Source of the DNA: Apostichopus japonicus
Lineage: Eukaryota > Echinodermata > Holothuroidea > Aspidochirotida > Stichopodidae
NCBI RefSeq assembly: GCF_037975245.1
Contig: NC_092581.1
Location: 20,110,303-20,174,302, forward strand
Length of the DNA stretch: 64,000 nucleotides
Reading direction: 5' to 3'
The stretch's first letter is position 1; each line of letters begins with the position of its first letter. The notes below the pieces were generated by a model. That model was not told the DNA's origin. It searched no databases and saw nothing but the letters and a program-made list of their open reading frames with translations. A program made the translations under genes and the position numbers. Positions 34,756 through 47,849 of the stretch are shown here, piece after piece.

Positions 34756-37700
34756 ATGGACGCTGTTAAAGTTTTTAACCAAGAGGTGAGTTAGGCTTAG
34801 ATCAAACAACGCATGCCTAACTGTTAGGCCTATAGTTTTACGCGTAGGGGCCTAGGCCTAATCTAGGCATTTCCATTTTGATATACGTACAAAGGGAAAC
34901 AAAACCAAGCTCCATTAAACTAAGCCATATTTTCCAAGATTCAAAAGCTGTTGACTGATGGTCGAACGCCTAAAACAGCTCAATATTTAATGTCACATGT
35001 GAAACAAGAAATTGACATAGGCTAGGCTACTTGACAAACTCACATTTTGTGATTAAAATGATAAATGGTATTTCAAATTCAAACACTGGTAAGGCCTACT
35101 GCAGTGCAGTAGGCCTAGGCTACCCCAATGTATATTTGACAAAATGACTGAAAATAGGTCATATAATGTAATTCAGTTAGACAATAATGTAGCCAATAAA
35201 GCTCTCTTGTTCAGTATCTGGCATAAGGATACCATAAATTAGTATGGCCATTTCTCCTAATCCTATGGCCAATTGCACTGGCAACTTAGACTAGAGAAGT
35301 GACACACTCCTCTGATTTAATTGTCAAAATTATCAGTATAACTTCAGTAAACTTTAAGTTCCAGGGTTTGATATACTTTTGAGGTCAGGAAAAACCTAAT
35401 TTAATATTTCTTTTAATTAAATTAATGGCATGAACTTGCCACTATTTTATTCATTATCCAGACGGAAGCTGGTCACTTCGCCCAACAACCATTCGCCCAA
35501 CTGCCATTTTGATCAACCTTATCATTTCGCCCAACCTTGTTGGTCATTTCGCCCAACCAGCATGGTCATTTCGCCCAACCTTGCTGGTTATTTTGACCAA
35601 CATTGATTAAATATGATACTTCAATATAACGGACGGGGATACTTCTAATGGGTTTGGTGAAACGTTTGGGAATTGTTAATGTTACGGAATACCAACCGAA
35701 TATTAAGGAAACTTTAATCAGAATCAGCACATCAGGATGAAATATGCTAGGGACTTTGCATATTAATGATTACAGTAGAACACATATGCCTAGGCTAGCC
35801 TATCACAGCTGCTGAAATTTTGATCAAAATCCAACCAGTCGGACTATCTTAATTAATGATTTGAACATTGGTAAGATATACCTACATGAAAAAGATTGGG
35901 CTTAATCCTGAACTTTTAATGAGCTTTCAAAGCTGTACCCAAAATCCTAATCCTTATAAGTCAATCAATGCCTTTCATTTTAAGCACGATCTAACCCTCT
36001 GATTTTTGTCTGTACTATATTGTGTAGTACTACTAGCTCATTGTCACATCATCTCACAATCATGCTATTTGCCAACATTTTGGCCATTATGCAGAGAAAT
36101 TTTAAGTTTTTAAAATGACTGAGGCTCATCAATAAAAGTGTCTGTAGTCTAACACAAGTCAGTTCCTCAGATGCAAACCAAAGCTCAATGTAGGAACACG
36201 TAAGCTTTTTTATGGCCTCAAGTATCATGTCTACAATGCATTAGAAATTTCTTAAGCACAAAGAGAATTTATATAATATTAGTGTATTGGCTTACAAAGA
36301 AGAGGCTAAGTCATCCTGCATTTAGCCTGAATGGAGATTTGATTATTTAAAGGTGGTGTATATAGTTTGAAAATTGGAACAGCTGTTTTAATACAATTTG
36401 AGAACTCAAATTTTTTGTTTTTCTTCGACTATGATATATCGCGACTAAAATTCTACCTTAAGTTATCCTTTTATGACTTAAAGACCATGTTTGTTGAATG
36501 TTTCCTTCATCAAGTCAAAATCAAACTTGCAAACAACATGTGGTATGTGAAACAGAGACAGAACAATACCTATCCTGTATGCCTTAGCTAACCTTGTACA
36601 ATAATAGCTTAGACCTTTCTAATAAAGTCAAGAAATAGTTGTTGACAGAATTTAACATTACTCATGTTTTTATTGTTTTCTTTCCAGCTCTCGAGCTTGT
36701 ATGAGTGCAAGCCTCCAATTTCTCGGGCTAAGATGACACAGCTGACTAAGTTAGCTATCAAAGCCATAAAACTCTACAAGCATGTTGTTCAAAGTGTCGA
36801 GAAATTTATTCAAAAGGTGAGATGATACTGTCGAGAGTCCTTATGTCATACACATATTATGAATATTTACTGTAAGATGCTTGAGTGTGCTCTGAGTCCA
36901 TTCAGCTTAAGATGAAGTAATGGAACAACTAGTGTTGTGCCGATAATCGTTTGCGATATTAGTATCTGTGGCATATCTGTATCGGTAAAATTTAGCCTCA
37001 TTGCTGAAGAGCGATATTGATTTTTGACTTGTCACAACAAGCTACCCCTACCTCTTGTTACTTGCAATGATTTAGTAATCTGTCCTAAACCCATTTCTTT
37101 AGCCTCAGTTTTGATTTTGATTCATAGCAATTAGTTAATTTGCCGATCAGCATAGAAACAAGACTCAAGTTCAGAAAAATATTGACCGATAAACGATCTG
37201 TAAACAGACCAGTGGTTACATACATAGCACTGTCTTCGCCGCATGTCTAGCGCTGTACATTACAAGTGAATACAACATAATTAAAACTTGAACATAAACG
37301 CTGACAAATGGTTAGGCTTGCACAAATTCTTGGAGAGGCTCAGGCAGAAAACCTCTACAAAATCACTCAAAAATTGTATATCTTTCTAAAAAACTGCAGA
37401 GAATATCCTGGATGCAATTTGATTCCTTTAAACCATGAGTGACTAATGTAAAGATTGTTTTTGGAAATCAATTAAGCGTATCACTTTTCGTTTGGTTCCG
37501 GTAAACAAAAGGGTAGTCAAAATTCTTAGCGAATTCCATTTGAGACAGTTCGTATAAGACTAGCAGCCCACTGTGTTGAATGAAGTTGATCGAAGTTCGT
37601 TCTGACTGTTTGAAAATATCGGTATTGGACCGATATTGGGATTGTTATATCGGATGTCGGCCAGAACCAATATTTGGCGATAGCGGTGCAACACTAGGAA

Positions 37701-40700
37701 TAACTAGTCTTGATTGTCTGATGGGTAGATCATGAATGTACAGTCAGTGCGTGGTACATCATGAAGTAACAGCTAACATACCACACATTCTCAGGTTGGT
37801 TATAGCCACCCCTCCCCTCCCCTCCCCCTTCAATCCATTACATCTGTAGAGCCAGCAGATGTGAGCATGAATCCATGTGATTTGCTCACTAGTACGATGC
37901 GATAAGCTAGGCCCATTTCATTGACAGTAAGATTCATTCTTACTTATCGTCAGACAAATTACAGTTCAGTTTGGCCAACTAAAGTAGCTGGTGTCTTTAG
38001 AGCCTGTTTTACCATACTGTATACCTAACAGTTTAAAGGGAAAGACTTGCCTGCTACCAGTCATCTTTATCCTGACCAACTTCAGGAGTCATTTGGGTGC
38101 TGAGACCTTTTCCTTAATTTTAAGACCTGTTTGTACTAAATACTGTTATTTTCTTCCTTTTCTACTAGTGTCGTCCTGAATACAAAGTCCCTGGTCTTTA
38201 TGTAATAGATTCTATTGTGAGACAATCACGTCATCAGGTAAGGTACTTGTTTGTGAATGCTGCCATCAAAAACATTGAGCGAATTTGTACAAAACCAGAA
38301 TGGATATCTTCTCTTGTATTGGGAGGAGAAGTGATAAAATTGAGAAACTATAAGCCACTGATATTTTCAGTATTCTCAATTTATGTTGCAAGGAATTGGA
38401 AGGGGGAGATGAGGAGAGGAAGTGTTCTATTATGAAATATCATTCTGTAAGACTAGTTTACATTACAGGAGACTTCAACCAAAACCACTTGGAAGATGCC
38501 CGTTTGTTACTTTGACTTTATTGCTGTTTCATATAGCTGATATTAAAATGTGGAATAATGTAATGTCAGTTCTTGATGCTAAAGGGCTTTTTGGCTTTGA
38601 AGTGTAAATAAACTGACTGAAAGGATTCACCAGTAGAGGTTGAATACATTCTGCAACTGGTAGTTTGTGGATACCAGATGCAAACAAGGGTACACCTGCT
38701 ATTTCATGACCATCATCTGTTTCGATAACAAATTTGACTCCTGTAGTGTTTATAGTCAAATCAACGATAGAAAACTGACTAAGAAGTACAGTGTATAGAG
38801 ATATGATTGGCTAGAATTGGATTTGAACCAGTCTATGCAAGAATAAATCTAGTCCCTCTGCTCTATCTTCTTCTTCTTATCCCTTCAGGACTTTGATTGG
38901 TGGCAATCTATTTTTAACAATTTCTTTGATGGATCCCGGTTTGTCTCTTGTTAATAGAATCCAGTTATCTAAATACGTAGTCTGCATTAATTCATGCCAT
39001 TGATTTGATATGTCCTAAAAAACTTTCTCTCCTATAGTTCAGTCAAGATAAAGATGTGTTTGCTCCGAGGTTTGCCAAGAATATAAACAATACCTTCGCG
39101 CACCTCTTCAAGTGTCCTTCAGAAGAAAAGGCAAAGATAGTCCGAGTGCTGAATCTCTGGCAGAAGAACGCCGTGTTTTCTGCTGAGATAATCCAACCCC
39201 TGCTGGATCTAGCTAACCCAGATAAAGCCGGTTAGTCACAAAATACAGAGTTTACCTTGACAAGTATCTTCTTCAATTTTATATAGCTTCAGCAGCGATT
39301 TGATCGTTTGTAGGGAAAGGTCTTTCGTAGCTTCAAAGCAACGGTGAATCCTTCAAAGCAATGTATGAACTACATTGGTTACCTGTACGTTTTAGATCAA
39401 AATTTAAGATTCTTTTACTTACCTTTAAGGCTCTTAATCACTTGACCCCTAGTTACATCACCAATGAGACCATACCTTATATTCCGCCTAGATCCTTACG
39501 CTCAATGAATAAAAATTTACTTAGTGTGCCTTCTACCCGATCATCAACATATGAATTTAAACGTTTTGATTATACTGCTGCCACATTATGGAATAACTTA
39601 CCCCAGGACATATGCAATATTAATATAGACTTAACGCAATTCAAGAAATTACTTAAAACACTGTTTTTCAGAGCTGCCAACACAGATTAATGTACTTATT
39701 TTATACTTGCTGTACATACTTATTTTAGGTGTTATTATTGTATTTTAGTCATAATTTTTCTATTTATTTTTCTATTTATGTTTTAATATTTCTATTTTTC
39801 TATACAATCTTAACTTTTACATCCTTTTTAACTTTTTGTACTTTTAACGAATTTTTTATCTTTTGCTGTAAAGCGCTTTAGTGCAATTTTTTAATTGAAT
39901 AAGGCGCTATATAAATCTCGTGTAATAATAATAATAATAATAATAATAACGTCTTTGTAACAGTAACGGGCAGATCTGAATCTACAGTTATGATGAACAT
40001 TTAGTCAGAATAAGCTTTCCAGTGATGAGATTTAGGGATCGTACTCTAGGTTTAACTTTAATCGTTAAAGGACGGCAACCATTTCTTTAGCTAACTCAAT
40101 GACTTTGGTTTGTCGCTTTTCAATCACAATTCAAAATGATAGCTGGATTCTATCAAGTTATTTCTTGGTTCTTTATTATGAGCTTTAATTGGTCAAGTCT
40201 GCAGCAAACAGCTGCTCTAAATCTTTCCTAAATTTTCACCTTAATTGATAAAGTTCAACACTCTTCGTGTAGAATTTTTTGTTTGTGAATTACGAAGTTT
40301 CCAAAGATGATAAATATACAGTTGATTCTGTCTTAGTTTTGTTTTGAAGTCAGTGGAAACATGAGCTGGAATGAGCTGTTTTTAGTACAGTGCAAAATCT
40401 TATCTTAAGTTTGTTGAATTTCTAAAATTACTTGGAAAAAAAATCAATAAACCCTCCTTAATTTCCAGTAAGAAAAAGAAAAAAGTATCCTTGCAATCTT
40501 TACCTGAAAGTTTTACTTTTTATCTTGAATTATTTAGCAAAACGTTACACACAGGGCCTAACTTATAAAAATAAAAAATAGCAAAAATAAACAGAACCTC
40601 AAATATTTGTAAATTGTCATGTCAGACTTAGGAAAGGTGTTGATATTGTTTAAACAACAGGAGATGCACTCCCGGTGGTACAAGAGAAAGCGGACAAGAA

Positions 40701-43700
40701 GAGAATCGAGCCCGATTGGCTGAAGGAGCAAGCAGCTCAGGCAGGCGCTGAGCAGTCCAAGAAATCCACGGTATCACCTCAGAAGAAGTCACGATCACAC
40801 AAACATTCCAATCCAGAGGACAAAACTCTAGCTCTGGTCTCTAATCTCCTACAGCAGGCACAGGAAGGCTCCTCTGTAAGTCAACTTTATCAGGATTGGG
40901 TCAATTCTACTATTTTTCTACTAGTTTTATTTTGATGACAGGGAAAGAAGGTGCTTTGTGGGTGCGTCAGGGGGGGGGGGGGGGTTGAGGTGATGGTTGT
41001 TAGGAGGAAGGGGTAGGAAGGAATTTATATTAAGGCAGAGCTAACTGATGAAGGATTATAAATATTTAAATGAGGTTAATCTTACTTGAATGGAAGCTTG
41101 TGGTTTCTACAGATTTGTAATGTCACGAAACTTGTTGTACATCATGGAGATGGTTGGATTTAGTTCATCAAACCGTGTAAGATTCAGTTTGGCAATTCCC
41201 AAGTCGACAAGCTATGTTTTGTAGTTCAGTCTCAGTTGCAAACAGAAATAACAAGATCGGATTTTACTCTTGAGTTCTGCTTTGTGTGGAAAGTGATTCT
41301 GTTGAACCTGAAAGTGGATCGTCGATGATGTGACACCGTCAATTTATTGAAAGCCTTTTATTATCCTAAATGTTCTGAAGATTTGGACAGTTAAAAGTTA
41401 TACTCCTGTACATTGTCCATGTATCCATACTTTCAGTCGAGTATCACAAAGTAGCTAGTTGTAAGCGAAAGGTTTAGTAAGGTTTAATGGTTTGATATGA
41501 TTTTACAACAAGCAAATTCTAGTCAAAAGTCAGATATGTGTCAATAGTCACATAGTGTTTGTGTGCGTGTGTGTGTGTGTGTCCATTAAAGGCATTGAAG
41601 ACTCGCCCCAAACCGCGTGCGGCCATCTGAAAAAGTTAACTTTCTGTTGCTTGCAAGTGACGTTTTGTTCGTGTCGCTGAAAAATGCAGATAGTAATGAT
41701 ACGTGATACCTTGTTATCTTTAGCTGGACCTGAGATGTCCATCCCTGTATCGTTTGTACACTGTGCTGTGGGTATTGACCGCAGCTGTATGTACTGACTG
41801 TACACTAATGTCTAATTACCCACTGTAGCAAGCTGTGTGTGTATTTTCTGGGATCGATGGTGGTGTCTAACACTTCTGTTACACCTCATTCGAAACTAGG
41901 TCAGATTACCGGTATAAGACATTTCTTTTTGTGCGAGTCTTCACACCCTTTAAAACTAAAATATCTTACCAAGTAGTCTGTGAACAGTTTCTTGGTGGAG
42001 AGAGTACAGGTCAAAGTGAGGTTACTGTGAATTGTCTGTTTTGACAGGAGCACCAGCAGCTTCAGCAGTTACAGCTCATACAGGAGACGATACAGAGACA
42101 GACCAAACTGCAGCAGACCCGTACCTCGAGTAAAGAGACTATTAAACTCGACGAGGCAGTCCTGCATCAGATACAGAACCTCACCCAGCAACTTACTTCA
42201 CTTGCGAATCAGGGAGGAGTGACAGAGGAGGACCAAGCAGAGTCTAGCTCACCTCCCCCCACCCGTGTGGAAGAACAACCCCCTCCCCTACCCCAGGAGA
42301 CGTCTGAAACCAGTTTTAATTCGGTAAGTCAGATAAGCAAATGATAATTATATCATCTAGAGATAGGACCAGGCTGGTAATGTTCTCAAACCTGTTGGTT
42401 TGAACTGTGTGCAATGTTTTGGAAATTTTGGTATTTTTTGGTATTTAATTAAACAAAAATTATTAAGAGAAGAAATATTGTTGAGGAAAGTACCACATGG
42501 ATAGAATGTAAATAACAAGACTACCTAGAAGTACTGAATGTGGTCAAGAGGTTAGCAGAATAGGTACTGGGTAGTCCATGGATCAGGTTTTTATTGTTAT
42601 AGAAGAATTAGAAATAAATTTAATGATTTAAATTAATTCAATGTCTGTTTTTCTTGTTTCTACATTTTACCAATCTTATCACTTCAAATTTGGTCCCATG
42701 CTGTTGATGTTAGGCCTTGCATATTATGTGTCGAGATATCTGACCTCAGCATTGAAAATTGGAGAGCTTGAATAGCATCTATATGTAACCAACTGAGTTG
42801 TATATAACTTGAAATAATCCATCCCTTTATTTGCCTCTTTTTAGGCCCTCTTAGAGTTTGATTATGGCGATGAAGAGGAAGAAGAGGAAATGAAGAAGGA
42901 ACCGCCACCTAAGATGGCACCTGCCTCTGAAAAGAAGCCACCCTTACCCCCTCAGATGCCTCCCCATGCACCTCCTCAGGCCCCACCACAAGCCTCTCCT
43001 CATGTTCCCTCACTAATGACACACTCTATGGAGAAACACTCTGAAGTTCCACCAGATCCAATGTAAGTTATATATCAAAGCTGGAACACTAACAAAGTCT
43101 AAATTAAAACCTTTCTTTGCTGGTTCTTCATTTATAAAGAATTTAAGGATTTGCTGGCAGTTTGGTACTAAAATTTTACATATCCATTTCTTTTTTTTTT
43201 AATTTGCCCTTTGATCACTCTGGTAACTACGACTATGTCATACTGGAACAGCTTGTAGGCTCCAGAGAATAAATTATTCGGTACCGCATAGCAACATGCT
43301 GTGCAAAGTATGAACGAATTGCTATGCAAATGTGGTGATGTATAGCTGTTTTTAAAACCAGAATGATATTATTTTGCCTGTTTGTGAGAATCAAAATTTG
43401 TGAGCTATCAATTTATCCACTATAGCATCGTAAAATGCTATACAAAATGGGCAAGTTGCTATGCAAGTGTAAAGTTGTATAGAGGTTTTTTACACAAGAA
43501 CTACTGTATATGATATTCGATGAGAGAAAAAAATCCAGGCCTTTGAAAGTGCTACACCAACTTTGAACACTAAATTATTCCGTGGTGACTACAGAAAGTT
43601 TGAGCACGAAATAATTCTGTGGTATCCCTTCTCTACTTCAAAACGTTACAGTGTTATATATTGCAGGTTCTCTTCAAATCGTTGTATGTCTTTATTGATG

Positions 43701-44067
43701 GAATGTGAAAGAAATTTAGGCTGAGTTATTACCAGTTTGTTTATATAAAATTATATACAATTCCATTTCTTTCCCAACAAAATTTCACTTAGGCAACAGT
43801 ATAAAATATATGAAATATTTCTTACTTAACAGTTCCAAACTTAACAGTTCATACATCCCTACTTGTGCTTCTCTTTTCGTTTGTCATCTTCTAATTGATG
43901 GAAATGGACTTGTGTACAAGATAGAATTGTTAACACCCAGTGTTTGACCGTGAATGAAAGTGTGGAGATCCAGTTTGAATACAGAGTTCTTAACACATAT
44001 CAATATATATATATATAACTATACATCTCTATATATACAGTATATCTTTATCTATATTATCTATACA

Positions 44068-44111
<44 letters not shown>

Positions 44112-47100
44112 AATGTGATGACCTCTTAAATCAAGAGACTTAGGTCGTTGATGAAGAATGACTGTGTGTTTCTTTCCGTCACAGGGTGCCCAATATCCAG
44201 GCTAGCTTGGAAGCCGTTCAGAAATTGACCCACGAACTGAGCCAAGCTCAGAGTCAGCAGGAGCAGATTCAGCAGTTTATGCATCACACAGACCAACAGA
44301 TACGTCAACAAATGCCTCCACAGATGCCCCCAGGGCTTCCTCCACAGATGCCCATGGGACTCCCTCCACAAATGCCCCCGGGGCATCCTCCCCCGATGCC
44401 AAACTTTTTCCATCAGAGACCAACGTTTCCTCTGCCCCCGCCGTTTCAACCGCAGCCACCAATCCCCATGCCAGCAGCTGAACAGTATCAACCTGTAAGT
44501 ATCTGTATACCTTTTGATGCAGATAATATTTTCCATTTTCATTTATTTATTTCCAGTATAAATATTTATAAACAGGACATCAAAAGTGAGTATGTAACAA
44601 GAAGGAGGGGGGGAAAAAAAACAAAAAAAAACAAAACACAAAAATCTAAATGTTAGTGTACAAAAAAACAAAAACAAAAAATATATATCTATACACAACG
44701 TACAAGTGCAGCTGTCTACTATACTGCATTATGGTGAAGAAACTTTATTGGAGATTTTCTCTTGCATCTACATATTGTTGAAAGCTGATTTGTATAGTAT
44801 TTTATGTGCCAAAGAGATGATTTTTGTTTCAAATTTGGTAATATTTTGTGAATTGCATATGGCAATGTCCAGCAGAATTAAAGACGCCTTCATAGCAACT
44901 TAGCTCTCAATGGGTTCCTCTTACTATATATTTGAATCATTTATCAACAGAGGAAAACCCAAATACTTTTTGATGGATTATTAACTGCTAAGCAATGCTA
45001 TCACCAGAATAGCTGAGTGATGATATTACAGATACATTTCCTAGTGTGAGGGAGAGTTTAGCTAGTCACAATAGGTTGGATGAAGTCAAACCATGTACTT
45101 GAGTGTAATACAGGATACAGAGATGGGCTTGTTTTGACTGACAGTGTGAAATATCTTGTCAGTTGGTTCCCCGTTTAGTTCACACACATTAGTGTGTGTG
45201 TGCTTATGGAGTTTCATGATGGTGACAAATGTTTCACTGTTATTCATAGCTTTGTTGACTCCATGCCTGATGATGACTAATCCACAAAATATGATGATCC
45301 ATGAATACAATCATGATCCCTCTATGAAGTGCTGAAGGCATGATGAGTCAACACCCTCCCCCCCCCCTATTTCAAAAGACTGGAACTTGAGTGCCTTGGC
45401 AGTGATGTAACAGTTACTCCTTATCAGTGTACAGTGCTTGGTAGTTGATGTTGATGGCTGTGACTTGTATTGGCATACAACCATCAACATCTTGGCTTGC
45501 CAAATATTCATAGGAAATGTCATTGTTTTGATGTACAGTGCTTGGTTGTTGATGTTGATGGCTGTGATTTGTATTGGCATACAACCATCAACATCTTGGC
45601 TTGCCAAATATTCATAGGAAATGTCATTGTTTTGACGAAGGATGTTTGCGAAGGAAATGCATCCATTTTTTCATGGGAAATGCATTGGGTTTGTTGGATA
45701 TGCCTTCAGTGCTTGCCTAACTGATGGGTGTCCTCTTCTTGGTGAAACGTGAAATCTTTATTTCTTCTTTTCTTTTCATTTTGTGGAAGGAATATCCTTC
45801 GGATGATGTTCCAAACCAGATGGTATCAACACCCGTTACCACGGTCTCTGACGATCTTCCGATTGTCCTCATCGAAGAATCGCCACCAAAAGATGACGGT
45901 AGAAGCAGGTAAGAAGACCTGAACTGACTGACACACAAGTGACTAAAATATGTTGTCAAAGTACTCTCATTTGTACCATTTCACTGATTTTCTTGACCTA
46001 TGCTCCAGTTTTTGTCTGGTTCGTTACCTCGTATCTATCAGGTCCTTTGCGTAACCTGATCAGACGGTGGCCCATAACGACCATTGTATTTTTGACAAGG
46101 CGTATTGTCGGGGTGTGATGCACCATTTACATATTGTAGAACTTTAAGAGGTTCACTCATGTTGGAGATTTTTTCATACTGGAGATATTAAGGTTCTGTG
46201 AGGAAAATCTGCCAAAACATCTTTGCATCCATCCCCAAATGATTTCCTCTTTGGGTAGTATTCATGCTATGTAAGGCACCATATAAAAAATCAGCTATGC
46301 AGAATCCCGCTCCTTTCAATATTGGTATAATTGTGAACGTATAAAACATGCAAAAAAAAAGTTCATAGCTTTGTTGACTCCATGCCTGATGATGACTAAT
46401 CCACAAAATATGATGATCCATGAATACAATCATGATCCCTCTATGAAGTGCTGAAGGCATGACGAGTCAACACCCTCCCCCCCCTCTATTCAAATGACTG
46501 GAACTTGAGTGCCTCTGCAGTGATGTAACAGTTACTCCATATGAGTGTACAGTGCTTGGTAGTTGATGTTGATGGCTGTGACTAGTATTGGCATACAACC
46601 ATCAACATCTTTCATGGGAAATGCATTGGGTTTGTTGGATATACCTTCAGTTCTTGCCTAACTGTGAAAATGAGTTAGGCTTGGAGCACAGAAGCCCTTA
46701 GCTCACACACATTAGTGTGTGTGTGCTTATGGAGTTTCATGTTGGTGACAACTGTTTCACTGTTATTCATAGCTTGAATAAAATATGTTGTCAAAATACT
46801 GTCATTTGTGCTGTTTCACTGATTCTCTTTACCTATGCTCCGTTTCTGTCTAAACGGTATAATTGTGAAGGTATAAAACAAGCATAAAAAGAGAGAATAT
46901 TTCTTGCTCTGTGTTTTTCCTTTCGGTTGAATGATTTAGATCTAGCAGTCATTTTGGATAATTTTGCCACAAATATTTACAGATCAAAATCACCCAGAAA
47001 GAAACGTTCAAGGACAAGATCGAGGAGTAGATCCAAGAGTCCACATGCAAGGGGAAGGCACAGGTCCAAGCGACGCCACAGATCAAGGTCCAGGGACAGA

Positions 47101-47813
47101 GACAGGTCCCGCAGCAGACGGTCCCGGTCACGGTCCAGGGATAGGTCCAGGAGGCGTGACAAAGAAGGTGACCGGAAGAGAGACGACGACAGAGAGAGAA
47201 AGAGAGGCTTCCCTTCTGTCAAAGATAGGAAGGCTAGTGGTTAGTTTAAATCTTGATCATTTTGATGTAAATCAGGAGGTTAAGATAGGGACAGAGAGAG
47301 TGCCCAGAAGTAGAGTGTCAAAAAAGGGCACATTAAAAGCCCTGTATGTTTAGATTAAATTGCAAAGTTTGGCTTCAATAGAACATCAGCAACTATTTTA
47401 AGGAGTTATGACACTGCTGTGAACTAGTGGCACATTGCATCAGCCTTGATGGCCTGAACAACAAACTCTGTCGATGTTGCAGTTGAATGAGAAATGATAA
47501 CAGAGGATGATGGTGAGTCATATCTAACATACATGTCTGCACCAGTTATAGAGCAAAATGATAATATCGTCAATTGATCAACAGAGAGACATATGTTTAC
47601 TAATCACACGTTTCAACTCTGTCAATCTTCTCTTCCGGTTTCTAGTTTGCAGTTTGACCATTTGGCTCGGACGGTTACCAAAGTCAGTGACAGAAAATGA
47701 GATTCGACGTCTTGTGGAAGAGCATGGTGGAGGGGAAGTTCGAACAGTACATGTAAGTGCTATATCAAAATATATATATATGTTTATATATATATATGTT
47801 TATATATATATAT

Positions 47814-47849
<36 letters not shown>

